From the NCBI GenBank assembly GCA_030770545.1, contig CM061098.1, forward strand, positions 6,838,001-6,902,000: a stretch of DNA of 64,000 nt, written 5' to 3'. The notes below the pieces were generated by a model that had not been told where the DNA came from, did no database searches, and was given only the letters and a program-made list of their open reading frames with translations. Origin of the DNA: Macropodus opercularis (taxonomy: Eukaryota; Chordata; Actinopteri; Anabantiformes; Osphronemidae). Of the stretch, positions 1 through 8,566 are shown piece after piece; positions within the stretch are counted from its first letter, which is position 1, and each line of letters begins with the position of its first letter. A program made the position numbers and the translations under genes.

Positions 1-9
1 CACTGCAGG

Positions 10-17
10 TGACGTCA
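10..17. promoter_or_regulatory. CRE-like site TGACGTCA
   Basis: A perfect palindromic TGACGTCA, the canonical CREB/ATF binding sequence, about 1.45 kb upstream of the zic6 start codon. The match is exact; occupancy is unknown. Confidence 0.45.
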
Positions 18-503
18 GCATAACAATGTGGAAAAGGATTTTTTTCACTCTTTCTTTTTTCTTTTTTTTTTTTTTTGAGGATATGTTGAAAATTCTGCCA
101 GGTACAGTCTTTGGAAATAAAGGGGTTCACTTTAAACCTCTAAGCTGCAGAGCAGAGCCCAGGTCACATTTAGTAGATTTCAATAAAAGCAGCAGATAAA
201 AGAATGTGGCTAAGGTGGTTTAGGCAGAAGAAAGCACATCGACAGAATCACAGCCCAGTCAAAGCGAGGAGTCGTGCAGAAAAATGTGCTGCAATAGAGA
301 AGCGTGGAGAGCTTGAAGCTGCTGTCCTCACAGAACCCCAGAAGTTGATGTGAGTTTCCTAAGAAGTGCGCAGCCTGTCGACTGCTGCTTGTGATGTTTC
401 ATAATTCCTGTTTTAACGTAAGCGATTGTACGTATGTGCTGTCCTGCAAGGCGCACGGTGTGCTTTTGATGATTAATAATTTATTTAGGCGTAATGAGAG
501 CAT

Positions 504-517
504 GTTTACGTAAATAG
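504..517. promoter_or_regulatory. Head-to-head forkhead / PAR-bZIP palindrome
   Basis: TGTTTACGTAAATA joins a forkhead core (TGTTTAC) to an inverted one (GTAAATA). The centre, TTACGTAA, is a perfect PAR-bZIP/C-EBP-type palindrome. It sits in the zic6 5' flank in otherwise AT-rich sequence. Seen directly as sequence; function is inferred. Confidence 0.35.
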
Positions 518-1157
518 TTCAGAGTGGACTGAAAGATAAAATGGTTCATCATGTTCTTCAGTTCTCTCCAGTGACACTGCTTGAACGTGTCTCTCTTAAA
601 TAATGTTTTTCCGATAGACTGATATTTCGGCGCCTCGTGCAGAGCAACTTGTTGCTATATGAAAGTTTTTATTTTGTATTTGGACACTTGTGAAAATGCA
701 AATACTATCAAATAAAACTACGAGGCAGAGATTTGTTTTAAGCCTGCGAGATAAACTGTAGCGTCAACGCAGTTTTACACGTTGTTGTCAGGCAGAAATG
801 TGACATTATTTCAGCTGATAATTATAATTAAATGTTAATGTAAAACAAAGCTGTCAACAGGTTCTGGCCGGTGAACCTCGGAGGTGGTGAGGCTGTGACT
901 GTGCTGCGCTCTGGCCGGTATTTAACCACTTGGCTTTTATCAAATGATGAGTTTTACACGTTAACTTTTCACATTCAGAGATTTAGAGATTCAGAGAAGG
1001 GGTCTTATGAAAAGTTAAAAAGGCAGTAATATCTGGGAGTATCGCGGCACATTTCAAAGCATTTTCTCTGCGATATTTGAAAACGGAGTCGTGCAGCGAA
1101 CGCCTGCGTGTCCCTTTTAAAACAAACCCAGCGCCTGTCAATCACGGCGCATTCCAA

Positions 1158-1212
1158 CCAATCCCAAAGCTCCCTTTTTAAAAGCAGGTTTGCCTGCTGT
1201 GCTTTTATATTG
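1158..1212 (+). promoter_or_regulatory. Candidate zic6 core promoter (CCAAT and TATA-like boxes)
   Basis: A CCAAT box (1158-1162) is followed by a TATA-like TTTTTAAAA (1175-1183) and a second AT box CTTTTATATT (1202-1211), all on the coding strand and within 310 bp of the zic6 start codon. This order and spacing fit a core promoter with transcription starting near 1205-1240. No transcript evidence is available, and further upstream starts cannot be excluded. Confidence 0.4.
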
Positions 1213-1216
1213 CACC

Positions 1217-1279
1217 ATGGCCTGTTTCGAAGCATTTTTACTACCACGGTTATTGCCACAAATCAAGAGGGCAAAGTGA
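1217..1279 (+). other. Upstream ORF 1 (20 codons)
   Basis: An ATG in an ideal Kozak context (CACCATGG) opens a 20-codon frame ending in TGA, 183 bp before the zic6 start. If the transcript begins upstream of 1217, this uORF should capture scanning ribosomes and lower zic6 translation. If the TATA-like box at 1202 sets the start, the ATG may lie outside the mRNA. The short peptide resembles nothing I recognise. Confidence 0.35.
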
Positions 1280-1284
1280 ACGGC

Positions 1285-1368
1285 ATGGGACTCACACCAA
1301 CTTTATCGAAATTGAGTCTGGTTCCTACCTCTGCGAAGTTCACGGCCAAGAATTTCACATGCAGATGA
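1285..1368 (+). other. Upstream ORF 2 (27 codons)
   Basis: An ATG with G at -3 and G at +4 (GGCATGG) opens a 27-codon frame beginning MGLTPTLSK, rich in Ser/Thr/Lys, and ending in TGA at 1366-1368. It lies wholly upstream of the zic6 start in another frame. The same frame is open back to an ATG at 1108 (86 codons), but that start would lie upstream of the likely promoter. Function unknown; a translational regulator is the simplest reading. Confidence 0.35.
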
Positions 1369-1484
1369 TATACAACACGGAAAATGGAAACAGACTTTCT
1401 AGGTGTATCCTGAGCCGCATTGGGTGCTTTTGCAAACTCATAGCCAAACTCACAACAAAACATGACAAGCCTTTCGAGGTTTAG
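1359..1484 (+). other. Upstream ORF 3 overlapping the zic6 start (41 codons)
   Basis: An ATG at 1359 (weak context, C at -3 and +4) opens a 41-codon frame that runs past the zic6 ATG at 1462 in a different frame and stops at 1482-1484. Ribosomes starting here could not reinitiate at the zic6 ATG without moving backwards. The weak context suggests that most would scan past. The frame is Cys/Lys-rich and matches no family I recognise. Confidence 0.3.
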
Positions 1485-2564
1485 TGGCTGCCCTCTCTCT
1501 TGCGTCAACCCCGGGGAGAGCAATACTGAACCCAGCGTGGTGCTGCCACCTTTGGCAGGAGAGCACATGGGACACCCCACTGGCAGTTCCTTAAAACTCT
1601 GCCCCGCGCACAATTTGCGAGACTACCCCGAGACGAGGTCCAGTGCATATGTTGACCATTCGGTTCCCAATTTTTCAGACTCTGGATACCCCAGCCATCG
1701 GTTAGAGCACAGCCCTAGGGGCATTATCATTGGAGCCAATCTTTCTGGAGCCGGCATGCCACCCGTCACTGATCAACTGGCATCAAGAGCTACCCAACAT
1801 GGCGGGATTGGAAGGTACCGCGACTTTCCTGGCTGCAGAGACAACAGAAGTCATGCTTTTTTCACGAGTTACCAGGAGCAGGCCCACGCCTCCACGGACC
1901 CGTCTCGAGACCTGGGCAGCCAGATGATGCTGGGACTCCCTGGCGACCTCCTCACCCGGACTCACCCTTACGGCCAAACTATTAGCCCCAAGGGAAACCA
2001 GCAACTTGTTACACAATTCCTGGGTCTGTACAAACCCCTGAACATGGCAATCCAGCGTGGAGGAGGCGACGCTTTCTTCAGATGCTCTAAACAAACAGTG
2101 AAGCATGAACTGGTGTGCAGATGGAGTGACGGCCAAGAAGGGGCTGGGAAGCTGCCTTGCTCCAGATCCTTCGGGACTATGTATGAACTTGTCACCCATG
2201 TGACAGTGGAGCATGTCGGAGGACCTGAGCACTCTGAATATGTGTGTCACTGGGAGAATTGTGCCAGGGACAGGAAGCCTTTCAAAGCAAAATACAAGCT
2301 GGTGAACCACGTCAGGGTCCACACTGGGGAGAAGCCCTTTCCCTGCCCCTTCCACGGCTGTGAGAAAGTTTTTGCAAGATCAGAAAATCTAAAGATCCAC
2401 AAGAGGACTCACACAGGTTAGTGATTTATCTTTATACAGAATGGAAATTGTCTTAATAATAGTGGAATTGTAATTGTGTAAAACTGGTCAGTAGCTTAGT
2501 TTATTTTGAAGAGATTTTATTCATATTATTAAGTTCTGATAAATTATGTTATTAAGTGTTTGAA

Positions 2565-2658
<94 letters not shown>

Positions 2659-4855
2659 GTGCAGGGTGCTGCATTGTGCGTGTGCAGGCTACGTGTCCTT
2701 ACGCAGAGCTGCTCTCTCTGCTCTGCTGCTTGCCGTCTGTGTTCTTGGCTGATTTTGCAGGAGAGAAACATGTGTAGCCTCGATGCAGGAACCACAGATG
2801 AGTAGTAGCAACCCAGATACAGCAGAGCAGAGTCTGCAGGCCTAGTGGTTTGGGTGCCTCTCCCACTTCATTCAGGGAAATTATTAAATAAATGCCGGGA
2901 CACCGGAGAGTTGTGACGTAGCCGTTACGCTGTCTCTGCCTCCCAGGGACTCGTCTCCTGCTCAGTAACACAAGCGGAGCACATCAAACCGTGATGTAGT
3001 AGGAAATATAAACGGATGACCTCACTCAGCAAAAGGAAACAATTAACAATCTAAACAAAATGAGCCCAACTTCAAACACATGATTTATTTATTGCCTAAT
3101 TCTCGTTTAATTTCCGTCACTGTGATAGGCCCGTTACCTGTCACGAAGCTCTGTGATATCAGCTCATAGAATGCGTTTAATTTTAATAGGATGGCTTTGT
3201 GGGGCTTTTTATTTTACGCCCTGACGTGAGCACAGAGTAGCATCTTGCATGATAAGGCCTCAGTGCTCAGTCATATTTTATCATTATTTTCCACGTGCGT
3301 CAGGGACTTTAAGTACAAACATGCAGTCACAAAATGTAATTACAGAGAAATGAAGATATTTAAATTGAAAATATAATTAAACAACGAAGGTCCCTAAGAG
3401 GAAAAGACGAGCTGAAGGAGAAAAATCAATGTGTGAGGAGCATTTCTGCTTCTGGTCCAGTTTTCCCAATGAAAACAAAGAGAATAGACTAAGACGCTGT
3501 TAGACAACTGCACATGCGTAGTGCGCTAATTAGACAGCAGTTATTTAAAAAATGAGTTTATTAAAACTCAGCCATCCATTAGGACGCAGCCCTATAAAAT
3601 AATAATTTAAAACCAAGCATTAATTTTTATTCATGAGCCCAGCTCTTATTGATAGCCCGCTGCATCAGTGTGTGTAGAAGGAACAGAAGCGCGCAGCTGT
3701 TGGCAATTGTGAGCTTGAAGCTCAATTAGCATTTTGATAGCTATAATTCACTCTATGCGTGATAACTTAATTTAAACAAATCTTTGCATTTGACGTTGTA
3801 GGTTCATCATAGTCTAATTTATGTTTGACCACAGCCTTGTTGCTTTACTCCGCAGACAAACGGCGTCACTTGTTGCAGCCAGCTGCAGCAAAACTTCTCA
3901 AACTATTTTCAAGCCTGTAAATAAATGGCTGAAATAAGCTTTCTGCACGTATATAAATACTAATATTAAATCATAGCTGTAATAGAAATCGGACCCTGTG
4001 AATAATTTCCAAGCCCCTTAAAGCGGCTTCGTGTTTGCAGAGTCACTGGCTGTGAACTGAGGAGCAGACAGTTCGACTCTGTGAAGTGACTGAGGCTGAA
4101 TGTGCATTTTTGGTTTGTAGTGTCACTTCACCCAGGCTGCACCTGTGGGATGGATGGCAGGGCAGAGCATGCGCGGGCCTGTGAGCATACTCGTAACTCG
4201 CCGTTATTTCTCTTTCTTTGCACGTTTAGGTGAAAAGCCGTTTAGATGCGAGTTCGAGGGCTGCAACCGGAGGTTTGCGAACAGCAGCGACAGAAAGAAG
4301 CACTCTCACGTGCACTCCAATGATAAACCCTACATGTGCAAGGTCAGGGGCTGCGACAAGTGTTACACCCACCCGAGCTCCCTGCGAAAGCACATGAAGC
4401 TCCACTGCAACAAGACCCACGTCCCCAAAAGTGGCGACGCGCGTCCTGGTGACGGGGGTCACATTGCGGAGGCCAGGTCAACACGAGTCCCGGACGGAGC
4501 CCAGATCAGTCCTCTTCACGCCCCCGCCCCGTCTCTAGATGTCCCCCTGTCCCCAGAGAGTCGAGACGAGTCGACCCTGAGGTCACGTTTCCATCACACG
4601 TTTGACAGCAGTTTGGACTACTCCACACACAGGTCACAGCCTCTCTTGGACCCTTTGTTGTTACAAAGAGGCAGCTACAGGTCCCAGTCCTCCCAGTACC
4701 CTTGCAACCAGACAGGTCACACTTTCGCCCAAAGCCCAAGGACTTTCCCCTCCACTTCACCTTTTCAGAAAAGTATAGTGAATGGATGGTACACATGCCA
4801 CAGCGGCGTGGACTCCTTCCCACCAAAGCAGTGTAATAACATCCCGTCTCTCTGA
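1462..4855 (+). CDS. zic6: ZIC-family zinc-finger transcription factor, probably zic6 (exons 1462-2416 and 4230-4855)
   Basis: A nuclear DNA-binding regulator of the ZIC/GLI superfamily, known for roles in neural plate, neural crest and dorsal neural tube patterning. The spliced CDS is 1581 bp (526 residues). Five C2H2 fingers are visible: C219/C233/H246/H251, C262/C267/H283/H287, C295/C300/H313/H317, C325/C330/H343/H347 and C355/C360/H373/H377. The first two carry the ZIC tandem CWCH2 tryptophans (W221, W264). A short ZOC-like motif (RYRDF, about 118-122) and the block FFTSYQEQAHAS (133-144) match the ZIC N-terminal region. Finger 5 reads CKVRGC, two residues longer between the cysteines than in Zic1-3, and the tail has NGWYTC (503-508), like the NEWYVC ending of the Zic4/5 class. 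The start is fixed by an in-frame TAG at 1441 and a good context (A at -3). The intron splits a Gly codon inside HTGEKP, the conserved ZIC intron position (acacag/gttagt and gtttag/gtgaaa). Poly-His and poly-Ala tracts typical of Zic1-4 are absent, and finger 1-2 sequence is unusually divergent, as expected of zic6. zic4 is the main alternative. Confidence 0.95.
2566..2658. repeat. (ATT)31 microsatellite in zic6 intron 1
   Basis: An uninterrupted run of 31 ATT units (93 bp) about 150 bp inside the donor. It produces spurious poly-Ile and poly-Tyr frames on both strands. Such a long perfect array is expected to vary in length between individuals. Confidence 0.98.
3530..3800. promoter_or_regulatory. 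Candidate intronic enhancer (homeodomain-site rich)
   Basis: A non-repetitive block with many homeodomain-type cores (CTAATTAG-like, CATTAAT, CTCAATTAGC, GATAGC) and a near-palindrome GAGCTTGAAGCTC (3711-3723). The texture is typical of conserved vertebrate intronic enhancers. This is judged by eye only; no cross-species alignment was possible. Confidence 0.3.
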
Positions 4856-5138
4856 GTTCCTGTCGGGACTCACGTGGGCGACTTACAAGTCTGGGGGGCT
4901 GTAGTTTTACTGCTTTCTCCGAACACTTGCATCTGTATCTCCTTTATTCTCTGTATTGTTGTGAATGTTAAATGGAATATTTTGTGACACGTGCTGAATA
5001 ATCCGATTGAAACCTTGCATTGCTAAACGTGGCGAGCTTTAATTGTTATTGTGAGGCCTACACCACCCCGCGCTGCTCTGTAGGAACTTTTACAAAGTGT
5101 TTATGCCTATTTGTTTGCTGTGTTGCATAATTATTAAA
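4856..5138 (+). other. zic6 3' UTR with poly(A) signal at 5133-5138
   Basis: After the TGA stop (4853-4855) the sequence becomes AT-rich. ATTAAA at 5133-5138, preceded by T-rich sequence, is the first plausible poly(A) signal and gives a 3' UTR of about 300 nt. Further downstream, TTAATTAAAATA near 5424 could be an alternative. No cDNA evidence. Confidence 0.5.
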
Positions 5139-6519
5139 GCTATATCTTACGCGAGACAAGAAAACGACAAAGGATTTAACGGGAAATCTGCGCGATTAGT
5201 CTGAACAGGCTGTTAGTGGACAGCAGAGGGACGAGGTGCTGCTGGGTGTAGCCCGAAGCGCACGGGTCTGTGTTGAATGTAAAGTAAACGTGACGTGTGT
5301 CTGGAAGTGTTCGTGTTTATTTCTGTCCGTCGCACGGTGAGACGACACCTGAAAGATCTTTCGTCGAGTTCAACTCTGAGACACAAAACCTGCGCGATGA
5401 GCCTGAAGCAAGAATCTCCTTTTAATTAAAATACTGCCAGGCTCAGTAGGTTTTCTCCTCCTTCATTAGGTTCCACATTCATTACACATTCGTACTTTTG
5501 TTTGTATTATATGTATATTTCACATTTCTGTGCACAGTAAGACCAGTGTGAGCATAAACCAGTGTTCGTGGTGCTATTAAAAGCGTTTAATTAGCATATC
5601 CAACCTACTGTACATAAGCCTACTGTATAATTAATTATGTATTCTATATTTTATTAAAGTGTCTATATTCTCTTTGATCAGCCATGTGTGGTTAAACCCA
5701 ATCAATGCATTTCTAACATGATTTTTTTTTCCTTTTATGAAATGTATTCACATGCGCACATTTCTAATTTTGCGCACACGTCAACGCCTCGCGACGTGGG
5801 TTATTGTCACGCACACAAGCTACATCCTGTGTATATTCGTCAGGACGTAAGCAGGTCTTCACGTAAACACAATGAGCAGAGTTAAAGTTGAACCGTAACA
5901 TTCAATGGAGTTACGTAAAGCGCGTAAATCACATTTGGTGATGCCCTGTCCAACAGTCGCTCATCTGCGAGGTTAGTTGTCCTAAGTGCGTCACACCTGG
6001 GTCGTTTATTTTGACAGACATGGGTTTTTGCCACATGACCACGCGCATTCTTCGTTTTGCTTATATAAAATCTTTGTTTCCGCTTGTTCCTCAGGTCGAG
6101 TTTCCGAATTTGCTCCACGCTTCGTTATTTGATTTACTGTTTCTCTGTAGACAAACACGTCTTACCCTGAAGGAAAACAAGCTGCAAACACAAATGGAAC
6201 CAAAGCACTTTCTAAATATTGTATTGTCCAGAAAGGAAGCTTTGTCATTACTGTTATTTTACTGTAAAACTTCAGGCTCTATAACAAAAATTTCTTTTTG
6301 CTACATAAAACTATTTACAGTTATTTGAATGTAAAGATTGTAAACATTTGTCCAATTAAACATTTCAGAAACAACTGTTGGTCAGGTTCACTTGAAAGTT
6401 AAAAACATTATGCACGATGTTGTGCTAACACAAAAATATTTGCATCACTTAAAGACTTGTTGGCAGTTTTCTGTGTTTTGCTTGTTTCTTTGCCTTCAGA
6501 AACACAAACGGAGACGAAA
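5139..6519. other. Non-coding 3' flank of zic6, no gene seen
   Basis: AT-rich intergenic DNA with scattered short chance ORFs, none with codon bias or recognisable motifs. TTTAATTAGCATA near 5586 is homeodomain/POU-like. Nothing else is supportable. Confidence 0.6.
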
Positions 6520-7015
6520 CGACCCAGTCAACAGAGGAAATGTGTTGTAGCAAACCTCTTCTCTTTAGACTGCTTGGACTCTTCATGACCATCCTGACAC
6601 AGAGCTAAGCTTCTCTACACCGAGTTCTTCTTGTCCTGCAGAGCTTTCGTTTGCTGCACCGCCGTTATTGTAGAGAAATCATCATCAGTTCGTATCATTA
6701 CTTCAGTGGAGAGTGATTGAAAGTGACCTGGTCATCGTACAGTTAATGGGGCGTTCACTGGTGTGTAGCTAATGATGCAGGAGGCATTTGTCCTGGTTCC
6801 ACTCAGGGAAGTACTGCAATAAGTTGATTATTGCAGTATTGAATCCTGAATCCACTCTGCTTAGCCTCTTTATTATAATGCAGGCTGAATGGGTCACGGT
6901 AATGATGATTAACACAAAGGGGGAAAATCCGTCGTCCGATGACAGGAACAAAGTCTTGTACCTGATGTATATGTTCACACATCTGGAACAACGTCATTTC
7001 ACTGACTGATTAGCT
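6520..7015. promoter_or_regulatory. Candidate conserved non-coding element with internal hairpin
   Basis: An evenly mixed, non-repetitive stretch with no coding signal. It includes TAATGATGATTAAC-type homeodomain sites near 6900 and the inverted repeat at 6810-6840. Its texture differs from the AT-rich flanks. Enhancer function is inferred. Confidence 0.3.
6810..6840. repeat. Short inverted repeat (13-bp arms, 5-nt loop)
   Basis: The arms AGTACTGCAATAA (6810-6822) and TTATTGCAGTATT (6828-6840) pair along 13 positions, with one G-T wobble when read as RNA, around a GTTGA loop. The symmetry is clear. It may be a cruciform-prone site, a dimeric transcription-factor site or an RNA hairpin; it is too short for a standard pre-miRNA unless the flanks also pair. 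Confidence 0.7.
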
Positions 7016-7149
7016 GATGGCTAATAGCCGCTGAGGATGTTTTTTATTCCAGTTAAACATTTTCCCTCCATTGTTGAATACGTTAACACACTTTAGGTTC
7101 TTTATAGGTTCAGAGGATGCCACAGTGCAGTTCTGGTATTTGGATAATA

Positions 7150-7213
7150 ATTAAGATAAGAGATAAGACGAGACGAATAAGATAAACCTTTATTCGTCCC
7201 GCAGTGGGAAAAT
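7150..7213 (-). mobile_element. Truncated LINE-type 3' tail (fish CR1/Rex-like)
   Basis: Read on the minus strand, this is an AATTTTCCCACTGCGGGACG core, then AATAAAGGTTTATC and a degenerate TTATCT-type tail. This matches my recollection of a widespread fish retroelement 3' end (TTCCC...GGGA...AATAAAG...(TATCT)n). Only about 65 bp remain, with no ORF. The exact family is uncertain. Confidence 0.5.
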
Positions 7214-8095
7214 TAGAATCAAATTTTAAGAAGTTTTGTTTACGTTTATTAATTCCATTATACAAAAATAACTGACAAGTATTTTGATTGTGTTGTTATA
7301 TTTCTGTGTGAAACCTGCAAAAAAAGTGTCTATATTTTGTGAGCTCATAGGTTTTTTTTTCAAGCAGGCTGTGATGAACTTGTTTGCACATCCCGTGTGC
7401 TGGTTAGAAGTATATGTTGCACGATACTCGAGGGGATACGTCTTTAGGGAGAGACACATTTTTGATGCAGCATTTTACAAAAGCCCTCGAGTTTGACTCC
7501 AGTTAATTTTTAGCTTTTCATGAGACATCTTTCTGAAAATAAGTCTCTGGATTTTTGTTTAGATAAGCAGCCTGGACTGAGCGTGGCTGTCTTTTAAATG
7601 TGTAGGTTTCAGGTTGATCAAGGTTGATGACGGTCATTTTGTTTCATATTTTATGGTTAGCAGTGTGAGGCGGCCTAAGATGGACTAATCGTGCTTGGGC
7701 TCAAATATTTGTAACTGTGAAGTACTTAAATAAATGTTATGGATAAAATCACTTTATCCTGCATTGCAGCGTAATTAAATGCTTTAGGTGTCGCATTATG
7801 TTTTAGAGTCATGTCAGGATATTCAGTATTTCTGGTAGTTAATGTGCACATGTCACATTTTATGTCCAAAAGCAGAAAAGCTAATGACCAAATATTACTT
7901 TTGCGCACAAATAAGCCGATGTATTTCTGATTCGGGCAGCGACCTCACAGTGGATGCACCCGAGTACAGTACGCAACCTTTTTGTTGTATGTTCTGACCA
8001 TGCTGTGGTAATATTCCATAATCGCTGAACCCTGCCACGCCCTTTCTCCCAGAAATCACTCCTGATTAGACCCTCGCTTCCCAGTTTGCCACTTG
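7214..8095. other. Intergenic DNA, no gene seen
   Basis: AT-rich, with short chance ORFs only. I see no splice-flanked coding, RNA gene or long repeat. Confidence 0.6.
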
Positions 8096-8287
8096 TCCAC
8101 CGCCATCTTTTCTCTTGCACTCTCTGCCTAGCAACAAGCGCAGGCGCCATTTTGGAATGGGTATACATCAATTTAATGTAAATGAATTCATTTCACCTTG
8201 GAATCCTTTGAATTGCCGTCTCGCCCCCTGGGCCACTGTTATGCCACACTGGGGTTGGGCTCCAGCTGTGTACCAGGGGGTGGGCTG
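8096..8287. promoter_or_regulatory. YY1 / RFX / CTCF-like motif cluster (candidate boundary or promoter)
   Basis: A locally GC-richer segment. It holds two YY1-like sites (CCGCCATCTTT at 8099-8109 and GGCGCCATTTTGG at 8143-8155), an RFX half-site (TGCCTAGCAAC, 8125-8135), and two oppositely oriented CTCF-like cores: minus-strand CCCAGGGGGCGA within 8219-8238 and plus-strand TACCAGGGGGTGG at 8271-8283. The motifs are visible; an insulator or hidden-promoter role is inferred. It lies 3 kb beyond the zic6 3' end, where a domain boundary would be plausible. Confidence 0.35.
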
Positions 8288-8533
8288 CTTTGTCACACCA
8301 GGACTTTGGTTTTATGCGTCATCATGTATGACACCTTGCGTAACTTACACTGTGCTGCTCCCATATTTTCCCAAGTAAGGTTGAAGTGCAGGGCTCGGGC
8401 GGGAGAGGCTGTGTCAGCGTTGACTCTCTGACCAAGTGTGATTTTAATTGGATCGCTGCCTTTTCCCCCATCCTCCCTAGGTCAAGCTTGTGCTGCTGTT
8501 GCTGCCCAAGTTCTTTTCATCTACCCCTCTGTG

Positions 8534-8566
8534 CCCCCCCCCCCCCCCCCTTTTTTTTTTTTTTTT
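8534..8566. repeat. C17 T16 homopolymer junction
   Basis: Seventeen C residues followed directly by sixteen T residues. This all-pyrimidine strand can form triplex-type structure and is prone to sequencing and assembly length error. Confidence 0.97.

Larger units (their letters stand above)
1..1157. other. 5' flank of zic6 (likely shared zic3/zic6 intergenic region)
   Basis: There is no credible coding sequence here. The stretch is AT-rich, starts with a perfect cAMP-response element and a T-rich tract (about 42-77), and holds a forkhead/PAR-bZIP palindrome near 504. Known teleost organisation puts zic6 head-to-head with zic3. If this gene is zic6, the region would be part of a bidirectional regulatory interval whose other promoter lies left of position 1. 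That neighbour is not visible, so the shared-promoter reading is inference. Confidence 0.55.
2417..4229 (+). other. zic6 intron 1
   Basis: A 1813-bp GT-AG intron with donor GTTAGT and an acceptor behind the tract TTTCTCTTTCTTTGCACGTTTAG. It interrupts the codon for Gly319 after its first base, between zinc fingers 3 and 4, the classic ZIC-family position. It contains the ATT microsatellite (2566-2658) and a homeodomain-site-rich block (about 3530-3800). No internal exon is apparent. Confidence 0.92.

Noticed and set aside
1783..2355. 190-codon minus-strand frame over zic6 exon 1
   Set aside because: It is the antisense shadow of a strongly conserved zinc-finger exon and has no motif of its own.
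2556..2805. Poly-Ile / poly-Tyr frames
   Set aside because: They are translations of the ATT microsatellite.
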